Below, in pieces: positions 30,665-40,543 of a stretch of DNA of 60,000 nucleotides. Position 1 is the first letter of the stretch; every line of letters begins with the position of its first letter. The notes beneath the pieces were generated by a model, which was given only the letters and a program-made list of their open reading frames with translations, ran no database searches and was not told the origin of the DNA. The position numbers and the translations under genes were made by a program. The stretch comes from Symbiodinium natans (taxonomy: Eukaryota; Sar; Dinophyceae; Suessiales; Symbiodiniaceae). The DNA lies in assembly GCA_905221605.1 (NCBI GenBank), contig CAJNDS010002111.1:1-60000 (forward strand). Reading direction: 5' to 3'.

Positions 30665-30800
30665 TTGGATTTCTGGCGGACGATTTTTCTGCCCGCAGCT
30701 CCTTCCTAAGAAAACTGTCGCCTGAACGCGGGCTGCTCGATGTACGAGTAGGTGACGTGTTGGGTGCCTCGGTGTTTTGAAAGGCATATCCCGACGTAAT
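30665..30800 (-). CDS. Exon, Ser/Thr/Arg-rich unknown protein
   Basis: YAFQNTEAPNTSPTRTSSSP then RSGDSFLRKELRAEKSSARN; continues upstream as ITSG. Reads like a disordered, phosphorylatable region. Confidence 0.45.
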
Positions 30801-30835
30801 CACAAACTCTCAGCCCTGAACCCAGTGCCCTAGGC

Positions 30836-30915
30836 CAGTGGTAGGTGAGAATGCGAAAGATCGACCGCGCCAGACGTTTGACCTACACTTTCAGAGGCCC
30901 CTGAACCCGAAACCC
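30836..30915 (+). CDS. Candidate exon, unknown
   Basis: VVGENAKDRPRQTFDLHFQR then PLNP after a GGCCAG acceptor. Weak. Confidence 0.3.
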
Positions 30916-31103
30916 CTAAGGAGAAACTCTTATAAATGGACCCCCGAGGCCCGAAAGGGCTGTTCCATAGCGGGCCGTCTAGGGGTGACCTTGGGGCCGT
31001 TGGGGCTCAGGTGTTATGCTTTGGGGCTTGTGGGCTTAGGGCTTTAGGTTTGAACCTGACGCCTAAACTTATCCTAAACCCTAAACCCTAAACCCTAAAC
31101 CCT

Positions 31104-31414
31104 TATAAAGCCTGAGGCACCCGGGGCTCCGAGGCTGTGGCCGGAGTTGTCCAGGTCCGTGTAGAACCCCGAGTGCTGGGGATCGAATCCTGCAGGTGCT
31201 TCGACCCAAACTGATGCGAAAGCTTGAAGTTCCCTAAACCCTAAACCCTAAACCCTAAACCCTAAACCCTAAACCCTAAACCCTAAACCCTAAACCCTAA
31301 ACCCTAAACCCTAAACCCTAAACCTGCTCTCGGGTTTTATCCAGGTGGGTTTGAGGAGCCACAGAGCTAGATCTGACACAGGAGCCCATATGCATCTCGT
31401 TGAAGACTACTACT
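31104..31414 (-). CDS. Two exons separated by a telomere-like array
   Basis: The upstream exon (about 31414-31328) ends ...GAGCAG|GTTTAGGG, so the donor is the first heptamer of the array. It reads DLALWLLKPTWIKPES in one frame and VVFNEMHMGSCVRSSSVAPQ in another. The downstream exon (31196-31106) starts after CACCTGCAG and, in the frame with near-uniform GC third positions, reads FDPQHSGFYTDLDNSGHSLG. The phase across the intron is unresolved. Confidence 0.5.
31222..31325. repeat. CCCTAAA array between two exons
   Basis: Fifteen heptamers occupying most of an intron of about 130 bp. Confidence 0.97.
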
Positions 31415-31419
31415 AGAAT

Positions 31420-32500
31420 GTTAAACACCCCCTAAAAAAGAGACAAACAAAGATCCGCTCGCCGTAAGCACTTGCAAACTCGCTCGTGCTGGCCTCCACT
31501 TCCCCAATCTCGGCGGATGCCAAAGTTTCAACACTCCCCAAGCTACTCGTCCCCAAACTCTGAGACTCCCCGAACCCTCCCAACCCTCCGAACCCTAAAG
31601 AACCCTAAAGCCCCAAAGAACAACCTCGGAACGCACATCTGCAAACCAAAAGCCCTGACAAGAACCCTGGACCCTCCTCCCCTTTTGGTGTCCTCTGGGA
31701 CTTGCGATCGGGCTTAGGAGCTCACCAGTGGAAATCTTCTGCATCCATCCTGGTTGGGGGGGGGGGGGGGCTGAGGGTTCCTCCAGGTACCTAGTATCGG
31801 GGCCTTAATAATTTTAATAGGGTTTGGGGGGTTATTGTAGTGTAAATATATAGGAACCGTAAGGGAACACTACTTGTGATTATTCCGACCTCTCGATTAG
31901 ACCTTACCCCCTAACCTCGGCTGTACATCGATCGGGCTTAGGGGGGAGCCTACACTTCGCATCTGGGTCTGCGGTCCAAACATTTGGGAAGTTAGCGTTG
32001 GGGGGGATTTAGGGCGGTCTCTGCATGAAGCTGCACGGGATGCGAGGGAAGGTCAAAACTGTAGGGTTTGGGGAAGAAGCTTCGTGGCAGCTCAGAGATT
32101 GAAGCCGCGAACGCAAAACCCAGAAATCTGCCGAGAGGTCCGATGTAGCTCTCCGTGGTGTCTGAGACGTGCGTTCCTATCAGGCATGGTTTGCGCCAGC
32201 CGGATCTGGAATTGAGGTGTCGTGGAGGAATGGGGCAGTTTGTTGGGGCTGGGTCTGGGGCAGTTTGTTGGGGCTATGTCTGTGCTGAATTTTCTTGCTC
32301 ATCATTGGGGCAAGGAATGGCTTTGGACACTGACGCTGCCAAAATGACTTGACTCTTTTCTTGGCTGCACTCAGGAGGGTAGCTAAAAATTAGATTTTTA
32401 GCTGCCTTATTAAGAAACCCAATTACCCCCAAAACGGTAAGGATCTAAAGTTACAGTAAAGTACCACAAAGTTTTGAAGGCTCAGAAGTCATTCTTAACG
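31420..32500. other. No gene seen; poly-G run and family E element
   Basis: A poly-G run at 31755-31770 and a family E-like element at 31795-31906 (GGGGCCTTAATAATTTTAAT ... GATTATTCCGACCTC). Confidence 0.5.
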
Positions 32501-32505
32501 GAATT

Positions 32506-32640
32506 CGTCTCTGGTGTCCAGAGGCACGAATGAATGGCACACTTCCAGACAGCATAGAGTTGAGTGTGGTGCTTTGCCACGAAGGTTCAGCATCTTCTCA
32601 CGAGGCTATTGTAGGACAACGCCAGCTGCAATGCTGCGAT
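32506..32640 (+). CDS. Candidate exon, unknown
   Basis: MNGTLPDSIELSVVLCHEGS then ASSHEAIVGQRQLQCCD-stop. No clear acceptor. Confidence 0.35.
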
Positions 32641-32767
32641 TAGCCCATGAGGTGGTTACTGCTTGAGGCGCTCGCATTCTCGATGCCCAATAAGCTTCAC
32701 ATGAGCTGGAATTGCAGGAAGAGTTCCAAAGCCCAAAAGCCTAGAATGCGGAAAGCTCCGACCGAAA

Positions 32768-32912
32768 TAAACCCTAAACCCTAAACCCGAAACCCTAAAC
32801 CCTGAACCCTAAATCCCAAAACCCTACAGTCTACAGTAGACCCTAAACCCTAAACCCTAAACCCTAAACCCTAAACCCTAAACCCTAAACCCTAAACCCT
32901 AAACCCTAAACC
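32768..32912. repeat. CCCTAAA arrays
   Basis: A degenerate block, then ten perfect units ending at 32912. Confidence 0.95.
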
Positions 32913-33560
32913 CCGAAGCCCTTTACACAGGCCACCCTGTCTCCGGCCTCGGAATGACTCGCTCTTGGCAGTCTGGACGCTATGGACCAAAGGGCCTCCC
33001 AGAAAGTGGTGGGTTTAGGGTTTAGGGTTTAGGGTTTAGGGTTTGGGGTTTGGGGTTTGGGGTTTGGGGTTTGGGGTTTGGGGTTTGGGGTTTGGGGTTT
33101 GGGGTTTGGGGTTTGGGGTTTGGGGTTTGGGCAGCAGGATTCTCGGATGTGGTGCGCTTCTGGGGGGCTTGAGGTGTGCGCTGCGCTCAAAGCGGCCAAG
33201 TTGGGTGGGCGCCAGCCTCTTTCGGGACTTCCGAGCTTGGCATGAGACCCAAACACTTCGTTTGAATCAAAAAAGGTTTAGGGTTTAGGGTTTAGGGTTT
33301 GGGGTTTGGGGTTTGGGGTTTAGGGTTTAGGGTTTACCATCCCAGCGCCGAAGACCCAGAAGTGAACCCCGTGGCCTTGCGAGGCGACCAGGTCCCCCGA
33401 GACATGATCTTCGAGCAGTAGGAAGGAGCCTGGACCAAGGCTTGCGGGGTGCCAGGGCTCAGAGTCGACTAAGAGCCACATTTTTTTGTCAGAGGGCTTC
33501 GGGTTTTTGGGTGGGGGGGAGGGAAGGGCAAGATGAAAACAGGGACCCGCAGGGGCACCA
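32913..33560 (-). CDS. Hypothetical protein, three exons separated by TTTAGGG/TTTGGGG arrays
   Basis: Exon about 33490-33338 reads MWLLVDSEPWHPASLGPGSF, LLLEDHVSGDLVASQGHGVH and FWVFGAGM; it ends ATG|GTAAACCCTAAACCC, the donor abutting the array. Exon about 33272-33130 reads FDSNEVFGSHAKLGSPERGW then RPPNLAALSAAHTSSPPEAH. The island 33008-32913 is open in two frames (HHFLGGPLVHSVQTAKSESF is the likelier). No family recognised. A Pro-rich stretch upstream (33583-33490) may be intron. Confidence 0.6.
33009..33130. repeat. TTTAGGG passing into TTTGGGG array
   Basis: Five TTTAGGG units followed by about 12 TTTGGGG units. Confidence 0.97.
33274..33338. repeat. TTTAGGG/TTTGGGG mixed array
   Basis: Three TTTAGGG, four TTTGGGG, then TTTAGGG again; the next exon's donor abuts it. 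Confidence 0.95.
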
Positions 33561-33775
33561 TCACTTGATTGAGGGAGAAGCAATTCTTAAGCCCGTGCAC
33601 GGGTTGCTCCAGGTGGAGCTGTTAATTCGCAGGGTTCCAGGGACTTTTTTGGGCTTCGGTTGGCTCAAGCTGTGACTGCAGAGGGTCGGATGTTCGGCTA
33701 CCGCTCTATGTCTCGGAACACTGGCACAGGAACCCCAGACCCCCCCCCCGGCCCTCCCCCGAAATCCCTCACCCG

Positions 33776-35395
33776 GTCCTGCCGGTAGTGCAAAGCTGGT
33801 GCGCTCGCCTGGGCTGCCCTGGCTGGCTCCTTCAGCATCAGTGCAAGCTCATTTTTACCCTCTGGCGCAGAAGCATCAGCCTCCTTAGAACACCCAAAGC
33901 CGAGCTTCAATAACATAGGGGTCGGAATAATTACTAGTAAGATCCTCTTGGGTTCCCCTCCTAATTCTACGATAACAAACAGGCCCCTATAGTAACCAGC
34001 TCTGATCTGGCCTGTGGGAAGTTGGTGGCTGAGGTCTGCGCTGCAGCTGCTTTGGCTTGGTTTGGAAAACTGAAGCCGAAGCTCCACAGCCCAAGGTTCA
34101 ATGCTACACCACGAAATTCGCTCTCGGAGTTGCCAAAGCCTACAAACGGCAGCTGTTGATCTGCTATCCCTTAAGCACAAAACATCGGGCCACGAGGAAA
34201 AAGGAACAACAACATCAAGTCCTCAAAAGCCCCTGAACCGAAAGCAGTGATCTGTTTTCTCTCTGAGTCGGTCCTGCGGGTAGCTGAGAGCTCACGTCCT
34301 CACCCTGGCTGCCCTGGCTGGCCACTGGAGTTGGCTCGCCTTGGAGCACAGACGCCGATTCCCCACGGTCTTTGGACTCATCTGAGTTCTTGTTGCGTAG
34401 CTATTTAAAGTGCAAGGGTGTCATTTGCTGGATGTATACGGTTTTTCCGTGCATGCCAGAAAGGCCGTTATATAGGACATGAAGCACATCGCAGTATACC
34501 ACCACTGACGTAAAAATTAGCGTAAAAGGGCTAAAGAAGGAGTTTCCAAGTCTTGATCTTTCCACGTCAATGCTACAAGTCACAATGAACCCTGCATTGA
34601 TCCAGTCTCTCCTGGTAACAAAAGCTGGGCCACCAAACGCTCGCAACATCTCAAGTCCGCAAGGCCCCTGAACTCCCAGCAGCGATCAGTGCTCCCTTGT
34701 CCGGTGCCTGCAGGCAGTTGATAGCTGACTTCCTCGTCCTGGCTGGCGCCTGGTGTTCCAAAGCTCCACAGTCCCAGGTTTGAACGCCAGAAGAAGCATG
34801 GGCCACTCAAGACCCCAAACATGTGATCGGTCCTGTTGGTAGTTGATAGCTGACGTCCTCGACCTGGCTCTGGCTGCCTCCTGCAAAGCTAGCTGCCAAA
34901 GCTCCATGGCCCAGGAGTTAGGTTTAGAGTTTAGGGTTTAGGGTTTAGGGTTTCGGGTTTAGGGTTTAGGGTGGAAGGAATGCGAGCAGTCCTGTGGGAA
35001 GTGCGCCACCGATGTCCTCCCGCGAGGGGCTGCCCTGGCTGGCTCCTGAAACACAGCCCCGCAATGGAAGAGTTCACCCTGAACCCAAACCCTAAACCCT
35101 AAACCCTGATAAGGACCCCACGATGTGGGGACCCAACACTGTTAATGGCCCTTAGAACTCACCCCAAATTGGCTTCGGGGGCCCAAGGGTTCGGCGAACC
35201 CTAAACCCTGTAAACCCTGTAAACCCTATGCCCTGTAAACCTGAACCCTGTAAACCCTATATTATACCCGAACCCTGTATAGTAAACCCTGAACCATCCT
35301 AAGCCCTAAGCCCCAAACTTCCTAAACCCTAATCCCTGCCCCGGTCCTGCGAGCAGTGCGCTGGCCCCTGGGCTCGCTCCTGGAGCTAGTCTTCG
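33776..35395 (-). CDS. Gene of seven duplicated exons encoding a ~20-residue repeat
   Basis: Seven related coding units lie at about 35395, 35050, 34890, 34752, 34325, 34060 and 33830 (left ends about 55 bp lower). Translations include GASPGASALLAGPGQG, GASQGSPSREDIGGALPTG, GGSQSQVEDVSYQLPTGPI, GASQDEEVSYQLPAGTGQG, ASQGSQGEDVSSQLPAGPTQ and ARAAQASAPALHYRQDR (ending at a GTGAGG donor). The consensus is roughly GASQG-x3-EDVSxQLPAG. Intron words such as AAAGCTCCACAGCCCAGG and CATCTCAAGTCC are duplicated too, so whole exon-intron units of about 130-300 bp were copied. Upstream of the last unit is KEADASAPEGKNELALMLKE. Function unknown; a repetitive surface or scaffold protein is a guess. Confidence 0.55.
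33912..34003. mobile_element. Family E element
   Basis: ATAGGGGTCGGAATAATTAC at the left; CCCCTATAGTAACC at the right; interrupts the exon-repeat gene between two units. Confidence 0.55.
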
Positions 35396-35399
35396 ACAT

Positions 35400-36100
35400 G
35401 GGGGGCCTTGATGTTTGCCAGAAAAAAGGGCGGAATGCCGGGTCCCTAACTCCCACACGGACCTCCCAGACGGACCTAAACCGTAAACCCTGAACCCTAA
35501 ACCCTAAACCCAGTTGGCTCCTTTGCTGCTTGAGGTGCTGGTGTCAAATGCAGACATGCGCCTACTTTGCGGCCATCGCCATGGCTCTATGGATCAGGGG
35601 CGAAGCCCGCCATGCGCGGGATTTCCAGTTTGGACAAGCAGCACTAAAAGCCCATTTTCACGGTCTAGTGATTGCCGTAAGCTATGTTCCACAACGGCCA
35701 CCACGGCCCACAGCTGGAGCAGTGTGGTGCAGTGCAGGCAGCAGCATGAAAAGATCTGACCGCAGCTTCGGCTTCATACAGAGTGTGGAAGCAAGATGCG
35801 CAGCGTGCTCTTGTTCCTCTTTTTCCACACTCTTCTCTGAACCGTCTTTGGGCGCAGCTCATGTCAAGCTCAAGTTGAGCGCGACAAATTCCTCTGCATT
35901 TAAAGCTGCAAGCCCGGAGCAGTTTGCCCCAGGCGGATTGCCCTCGAAATGTTTACTGCTTTGCCTGAGACCCGCTTCAAAGCTCGGTGGATTTTCGGGT
36001 TGTTGGCAACCCTTGCATTTAGATTTAGACTTTCGGCTTTGAACTTTAGAATTTGGGAATTTGAGGGCTTAGGGTAGCTCACGCGATCGGGATTCGAGCA
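35400..36100 (-). CDS. Candidate coding region, Cys-rich, unresolved
   Basis: Minus frame at 35862-35690 reads AQRRFREECGKRGTRARCAS then CFHTLYEAEAAVRSFHAAAC. A plus frame FAAIAMALWIRGEARHARDF overlaps. Neither has decisive splice sites. Confidence 0.25.
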
Positions 36101-36179
36101 TGATGCGCCTCAGGTGGCTGGATGCAGACATGATGCCTCCCAGTGCTTCAGAAGCGACTGCCGCACCCCTCTACTCGCC

Positions 36180-36675
36180 GCGGATGCTGCGACCAAGCCG
36201 CAGCCCAGCACCTGCCGAGATTCCGAATTCGTAGTTCAGAACTGTGAGGGCCTCCGAGCTTATGTGAACCTTCTTGGAAGCACCTCCCTCCATCCTCCTC
36301 TGGGCACTGCAGATCGCTCACCCTAAACCCTAAACCCTAAACCCTAAACCCTAAACCCTAAACCCTAAACCCTAAACCCTAAACCCTAAACCCTAAACCC
36401 TAAACCCTAAACCCTAAACCCTAAACCCTAAACCCTAAACCCTACTTTCCGCTGGGCGCTTCAACGGCATGCGGGGCAGATCGTCGAGGTCCCGCTTCGA
36501 GAGACCTGTTGAAGGCAGCTCTCGAACTTCTCTGGCGAAGCCCTAAACCCTAAACCCTAAGCCCTAAACTTTAGGGTTTCTTTAGGAGGAGTGCAGGGCG
36601 GCAGCCACGTAGGCTATCTTAGGGCCTGAGGAGGATCTGCCGAGTTGGATTCCACCCAAACTGAACGGAACTGAA
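36180..36675 (-). CDS. Minus exons around a telomere-like array, unknown protein
   Basis: 36675-36583: LGGIQLGRSSSGPKIAYVAA then ALHSS-stop. 36539-36446: FAREVRELPSTGLSKRDLDD then LPRMPLKRPAES. 36310-36180: SAQRRMEGGASKKVHISSEA then LTVLNYEFGISAGAGLRLGR, stop, beginning after TCTGCAG just beyond the array at 36320-36445. The last faintly recalls the end of a class III nucleotide cyclase domain; I would not assign it on that. Whether all three belong to one gene is unclear. Confidence 0.5.
36320..36445. repeat. CCCTAAA array
   Basis: Eighteen perfect heptamers between two minus-strand exons. Confidence 0.97.
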
Positions 36676-36824
36676 CGGCACTGAACGGCTCCCAAACGTA
36701 GCTACAACGTGTGGAATGGCTCTATGATGTGGCGTTCCTCACTTGCAAACTCGCCCTTCAGGACTGGATCGCTGGAGCACGTCCCTTGGGACGACCCCCT
36801 TTGGGGGTTATGTGCTGTGGAAGG

Positions 36825-37087
36825 AAGGAAGAGAGAGGGAGAGGAGGGGAGAGGAGGGGAGAAGGAGGGGAGAAGGAGGGGAGAGGAGGGGAGAGGAGGG
36901 GAGAGGAGGGGAGAGGAGGAGAGAGGAGGAGAAAGGAGGAGAAAGGAGGAGAAAGGGGAGAGGAGGAGGGAGGAGGGAGGGGGAGGAGGGAGGAGGGGGG
37001 AGGAGGGAGAGGGAGGAGGGAGGAGGAGGAGGGAGGAGGGAGGAGGGAGGGGGGAGGAGGAGGGGAGGAGGGAGGAGGGAGGAGGGA
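36825..37087. repeat. Polypurine tract (GGGAGGA / GGGGAGA), about 260 bp
   Basis: Strictly A/G on the plus strand with units such as GAGGGGA and GGAGGAGGGA; four Arg/Glu/Gly or Pro/Ser-rich frames through it are artefacts. Followed by a T-run at 37124-37138. Confidence 0.97.
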
Positions 37088-37436
37088 GCCGTTAAAGGAC
37101 TTTGCAGGAGAAGCGGCAGGTCCTTTTTTTTTTTTTTTCCTTGAGCTCCTGAGCCCCTGACAAAGCGGGACCCGCAGTTCGCACAATAGACCTGACAAGG
37201 GCTGACCCAAGAAATCTTCAGTCAACTAATTACTTAAAAAATAAAAGATGATCAAACATAAAGAAAAAGTCATGAACACATCCCTGACAGAGAACAGGGT
37301 GCAATCAGAGGCTCGCAGGATGTCGATGGCACAAAACCTCAAACACTTTGGGAACTGCGGACTCAGGGCATACAGGTTCCCTGAATGTACCTTCAACCAT
37401 TGCCAGAACATCACGGACTCAACTGGGAGACTTTAG

Positions 37437-37640
37437 ACCCCCAAAACCCCAAAACCCCAAAACCCCAAAACCCCAAAACCCCAAAACCCCAAAACCCCAA
37501 AACCCCAAAACCCCAAAACCCCAAAACCCCAAAACCCCAAAACCCCAAAACCCTAAAACCCTAAAACCCTAAAACCCTAAAACCTTAACACCCTAAAACC
37601 CTACAACCCTACAACCCTAAACCCTAAAACCCTAAAACGG
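37437..37640. repeat. CCCCAAAA octamer array grading into CCCTAAAA
   Basis: About 13 perfect CCCCAAAA units, the telomeric repeat of hypotrich ciliates, then CCCTAAAA units and variants. Confidence 0.97.
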
Positions 37641-37717
37641 TTTGAGTTTAGTAGGTTCAGAGCCGGCCTCCTTGGCGCCCTGTTTGAGCACCTCTTGCAC
37701 ATGCCTCGCCAGGTCGC
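37641..37717 (-). CDS. Exon between two arrays, unknown protein
   Basis: The 77-bp island reads SDLARHVQEVLKQGAKEAGS then EPTKLK on the minus strand, an amphipathic helix with GC-ending codons. Confidence 0.5.
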
Positions 37718-37805
37718 TAACCCTAAACCCTAAACCCTAAACCCTAAACCCTAAACCCTAAACCCTAAACCCTAAACCCTAAACCCTAAACCCTAAACCC
37801 TAAGC
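37718..37805. repeat. CCCTAAA array
   Basis: Twelve heptamers. Confidence 0.97.
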
Positions 37806-37901
37806 CCCTAAAAGTCCTTGAAGCTGGCCTCAGCCCTCAGCTGTAGAACCCAAAACACCCTGAGCCCTGAACGACAGGCTGGAACCATGGATTGACCGAC
37901 T
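37806..37901 (-). CDS. Island between inverted arrays, possible exon
   Basis: Open on minus (MVPACRSGLRVFWVLQLRAE then ASFKDF-stop) and on plus (LKLASALSCRTQNTLSPERQ). Strand unresolved. Confidence 0.3.
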
Positions 37902-37988
37902 TTAGGGTTTAGGGTTTAGGGTTTAGGGTTTAGGGTTTAGGGTTTAGGGTTTAGGGTTTAGGGTTTAGGGTTTAGGGTTTAGGGTTTC
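37902..37988. repeat. TTTAGGG array
   Basis: Twelve heptamers. Confidence 0.97.
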
Positions 37989-38039
37989 GGATTTAGGACA
38001 AAAACCCAACCAATACAACAATACACGACAGCGTTGCAC

Positions 38040-38766
38040 AAGCTGGCGTCGCGCGGTGATTCTTTGGCCCGCTTTAGCTTCCTTGAGCCCTCAACGCTGA
38101 TCCGAGGCCTCCTCAGCCTGAGCCTTGCCTTGATCGCTCGAACCCCCAAACCCTAAACCCTAAACCCTAAACCCTAAACCCTAAACCCTACATCCCCCGT
38201 GATATCAGAGCTTCCCGCGAAGAGAACCTTTTCGAGTTGTTCCGGGGGGACATTCGGGGGGCCATGGCATATGGTCTTGCGGGTTTACTGGGGTTTATTC
38301 GGGTTTATTGGGTTTAGTGGGTTTAGTGGGTTTAATGATGACCTGAACCACGGATGGTGGCGGCTGCCTCTCAAACTCTCTCTCGTAGCGCTGTCGCTCG
38401 GCGGTCCTGCGTTGGGTGTTTGACCGTTTGATTGTGAGATGGTGGGCTCAGAACTCATGCGACGATGTCTCCATACTTTCTTGATTCCCTGCTGTCTAGT
38501 CCTAAACAGCCCTAAGCCCTACACCCTAAAGCCTGGCTCTAAGCAGCTGCCTCGACCACCGATTAGAGAGCACAACAACGTGTACGCGTGACAGGCGCCG
38601 GAGCTCGAATAGCGTGTGCCCTCAAGAGTCAAGAGAGAACTATGAAGGGGTATCCCTAAACCCTAAACCCTAAACCCTAAACCCTATGAAGGGGTATCCA
38701 CTTATTTCGAGGCGTTCTGTTTTTCGGGCATTACAGGCCTGAGGTCCCAGGTGTCCTGAATGACGG
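38040..38766. other. No confident gene; short arrays at 38149-38190 and 38655-38686
   Basis: A minus frame QGKAQAEEASDQR and an overlapping basic frame at 38060-38145 are possible exon remnants. CTATGAAGGGGTATCC occurs on both sides of the 38655 array, a flanking direct repeat. Confidence 0.35.
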
Positions 38767-39055
38767 CTCCCTATAAACCCTATAAACCCTATAAACCCTA
38801 TAAACCCTATAAACCCTATAGACCCTATAAACCCTATAAACCCTATAAACCCTATAAGCCCTATAAACCCTATAAACCCTATAAACCCTATAAGCCCTAT
38901 AAGCCCTATAAACCCTATAAACCCTATAAACCCTATAAACCCTATAAACCCTATAAACCCTATAAACCCTATAAGCCCTATAAACCCTATAAACCCTATA
39001 AACCCTATAAACCCTATAAACCCTATAAACCCTATAAACCCTAAACCCTAACCCT
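38767..39055. repeat. CCCTATAAA nonamer array, about 30 units
   Basis: Tandem CCCTATAAA with CCCTATAGA and CCCTATAAG variants, ending in CCCTAAACCCTAACCC. It encodes an artefactual PYK tripeptide repeat. Confidence 0.97.
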
Positions 39056-39069
39056 AAACACTAAATCCT

Positions 39070-39443
39070 TAAAGGCTTTTGAGGCACCGGATCGAGGGCA
39101 AAGGAAGTTTGAGCAAGGTCTCAAGGGTGGCGTCTGATTGTTTTCTTCTGCCTGCCTTGAACAACTGTAGTTTGGGATGTTCCGCGCTTGTACTAACAGT
39201 CCTGTCATAGGGATAAAGAATGGGGGGTACAAGAATCCCGATTAAGGACTGTTAGTATAAGGGGGAACATCCCAAGCTGTACCCGAAATAGCTGAATCTA
39301 CTGGTGGCTGGGGCCCGGGCGACATGGGCAGTTCCCGATTTGTGGAGTCTTCCTCGTCTTCTGGCTCGCAGTAGCGACTGCATGGCGATTGCCCCATGGC
39401 CTGTGTGGCTGTGCAGCCGTTGAGTTTTGAAACAGGTTTGAAG
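39070..39443 (-). CDS. Hypothetical protein, two exons flanking a hairpin intron
   Basis: Exon 39443-39283 starts after CAAATTGTGCAG and ends at G|GTACAG. The best frame by third-position GC reads LNGCTATQAMGQSPCSRYCE then PEDEEDSTNRELPMSPGPQP. The next exon starts at 39164 after CAAACTACAG and in one frame reads LFKAGRRKQSDATLETLLKL, stop; the strict phase join gives VVQGRQKKTIRRHP-stop. The exon is bracketed by a family B element on one side and a family H element on the other. Function unknown. Confidence 0.5.
39165..39282 (-). mobile_element. Family B hairpin element forming a GT-AG intron
   Basis: The 118-bp intron consists of a hairpin with arms TTGGGATGTTCC...TACTAACAGTCCT and AGGACTGTTAGTATAAGGGG...AACATCCCAA. 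Only about 6 bp separate its ends from each splice site. Confidence 0.75.
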
Positions 39444-39451
39444 CTGCACAA

Positions 39452-39548
39452 TTTGCTGTAGACCCGGAAAATAGAGGATAATCATCCCCATATTGCCTTT
39501 ACAAGGAAGAATATTCTTAGAGCTGACAAGGTAAAGGTCTGTCAGCAC
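39452..39548. mobile_element. Family H hairpin element
   Basis: TGCTGTAGACCC / GGTCTGTCAGCA ends and core GATAATCATCCCCATATTGC shared with 12008-12104; lies 9 bp upstream (minus sense) of an exon acceptor. Confidence 0.7.
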
Positions 39549-39672
39549 GGGGGGGGGGGGGGTATATGTATATATATATATATATGTAAATGTAAATGTA
39601 AATGTATATGTATATGTATATGTCTATGTATATGTATGGAAATGTATGCATATATATATATATATATATATT
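39549..39672. repeat. Poly-G, TATA and TGTAAA microsatellites
   Basis: GGGGGGGGGGGG then (TA)n, TGTAAATG and TGTATATG repeats. Confidence 0.95.
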
Positions 39673-39883
39673 GACCGCAGTAATGCATTTACACGCGCAG
39701 GGTAGGAACAAACAAAGAATGAGTGACAGGAGCGACCAAGTAAAAATCACAGTGCGTTTAGAAACATGGCTTCTAGAAGCCATGTAGCAGTTCCCAGCAG
39801 AACACCGACAAGCACTGACAGTCACCAAAAAGCACTGACAGTCACCAAACACCAGAACCATGAAAGTATTCGCTCGAAGGTTC

Positions 39884-39993
39884 ACATGGGGGTTTCCGAA
39901 ATTAGGGGTACCTTGTTGGGGTCCTTATTCTAAGGGAATCCTACTACTTGGGATCTTTATTTAGGGGTCCCTTGTTTTCGTAGACCCCCATAC
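39884..39993 (+). mobile_element. Family A hairpin element
   Basis: CATGGGGGTTTCCGAAATTA and TTTTCGTAGACCCCCATAC ends, same core as 30272-30380. Confidence 0.85.
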
Positions 39994-40069
39994 AAACTTG
40001 CGGTCTAACAGACTCTGACCGCGCACTCCCGGAGCTCTCGCCCTGAATCACCGGAAGCCCCTAAACCCT

Positions 40070-40188
40070 GCACTTACTGTTGGTGAGCAGGGAATGAGGG
40101 GCTTAGGGTCCCATATAATCCCTGGAAGGGTGTAGAAAGGAGGATATGGGGTACCTCATGCCCTCATGCCCTACCAACCAATCGTAAG
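40070..40188. mobile_element. Family F hairpin element
   Basis: GCACTTACTGTTGGTGAGCA and ACCAACCAATCGTAAGTAGAG ends match the family F intron at 45698-45810. On plus it could be a GC-AG intron. Confidence 0.7.
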
Positions 40189-40206
40189 TAGAGGGCCTTC
40201 CGCTGT

Positions 40207-40543
40207 GCTTCTTAGGCCTTCCTTCTTCGAGCCCTTCCACGGCTACGGCAGCCGGTTGCAGCTACAACTCGCTGGAGTCATGGGAGTCATGAGTTCAAGG
40301 TTCCAGCGAATGCGCCTTGCGCAGCAAGCAGCCCTGAACCCTAAACCCTAAACCATCAAGCCTAAGCCCTCAGCTCGAAATTCTGCACCTGCGGACTGCA
40401 GTGCTTTCTTCCAGGCCGTGCAAGCCGGGACGCCAGCTGGCCCCCGCCGATTCCGGGGCAGGCGAGGTTTGCTTGAAGGACTAGAGCTTGCTCTGCAATC
40501 TATTCTTATTGCGATGAGATCAATCCTGTGGTCACTCTGCTAG
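40207..40543 (+). CDS. Hypothetical protein, two exon candidates
   Basis: 40211-40335 reads PSFFEPFHGYGSRLQLQLAG then VMGVMSSRFQRMRLAQQAA after CTTCTTAG. 40371-40543 reads SARNSAPADCSAFFQAVQAG then LLEGLELALQSILIAMRSIL, stop, without any Met. A short CCCTAAA tract separates them. Confidence 0.45.

Noticed and set aside
31150-31190. tRNA-like T-loop (GGATTCGATCCC)
   Set aside because: No acceptor stem, D-arm or anticodon arm fits; the sequence is the start of a coding exon.
36709-37225. Arg/Glu/Gly-rich and Pro/Ser-rich proteins
   Set aside because: Translations of a polypurine tract.
38760-39044. PYK tripeptide-repeat protein
   Set aside because: Translation of the CCCTATAAA array; period nine keeps every frame open.
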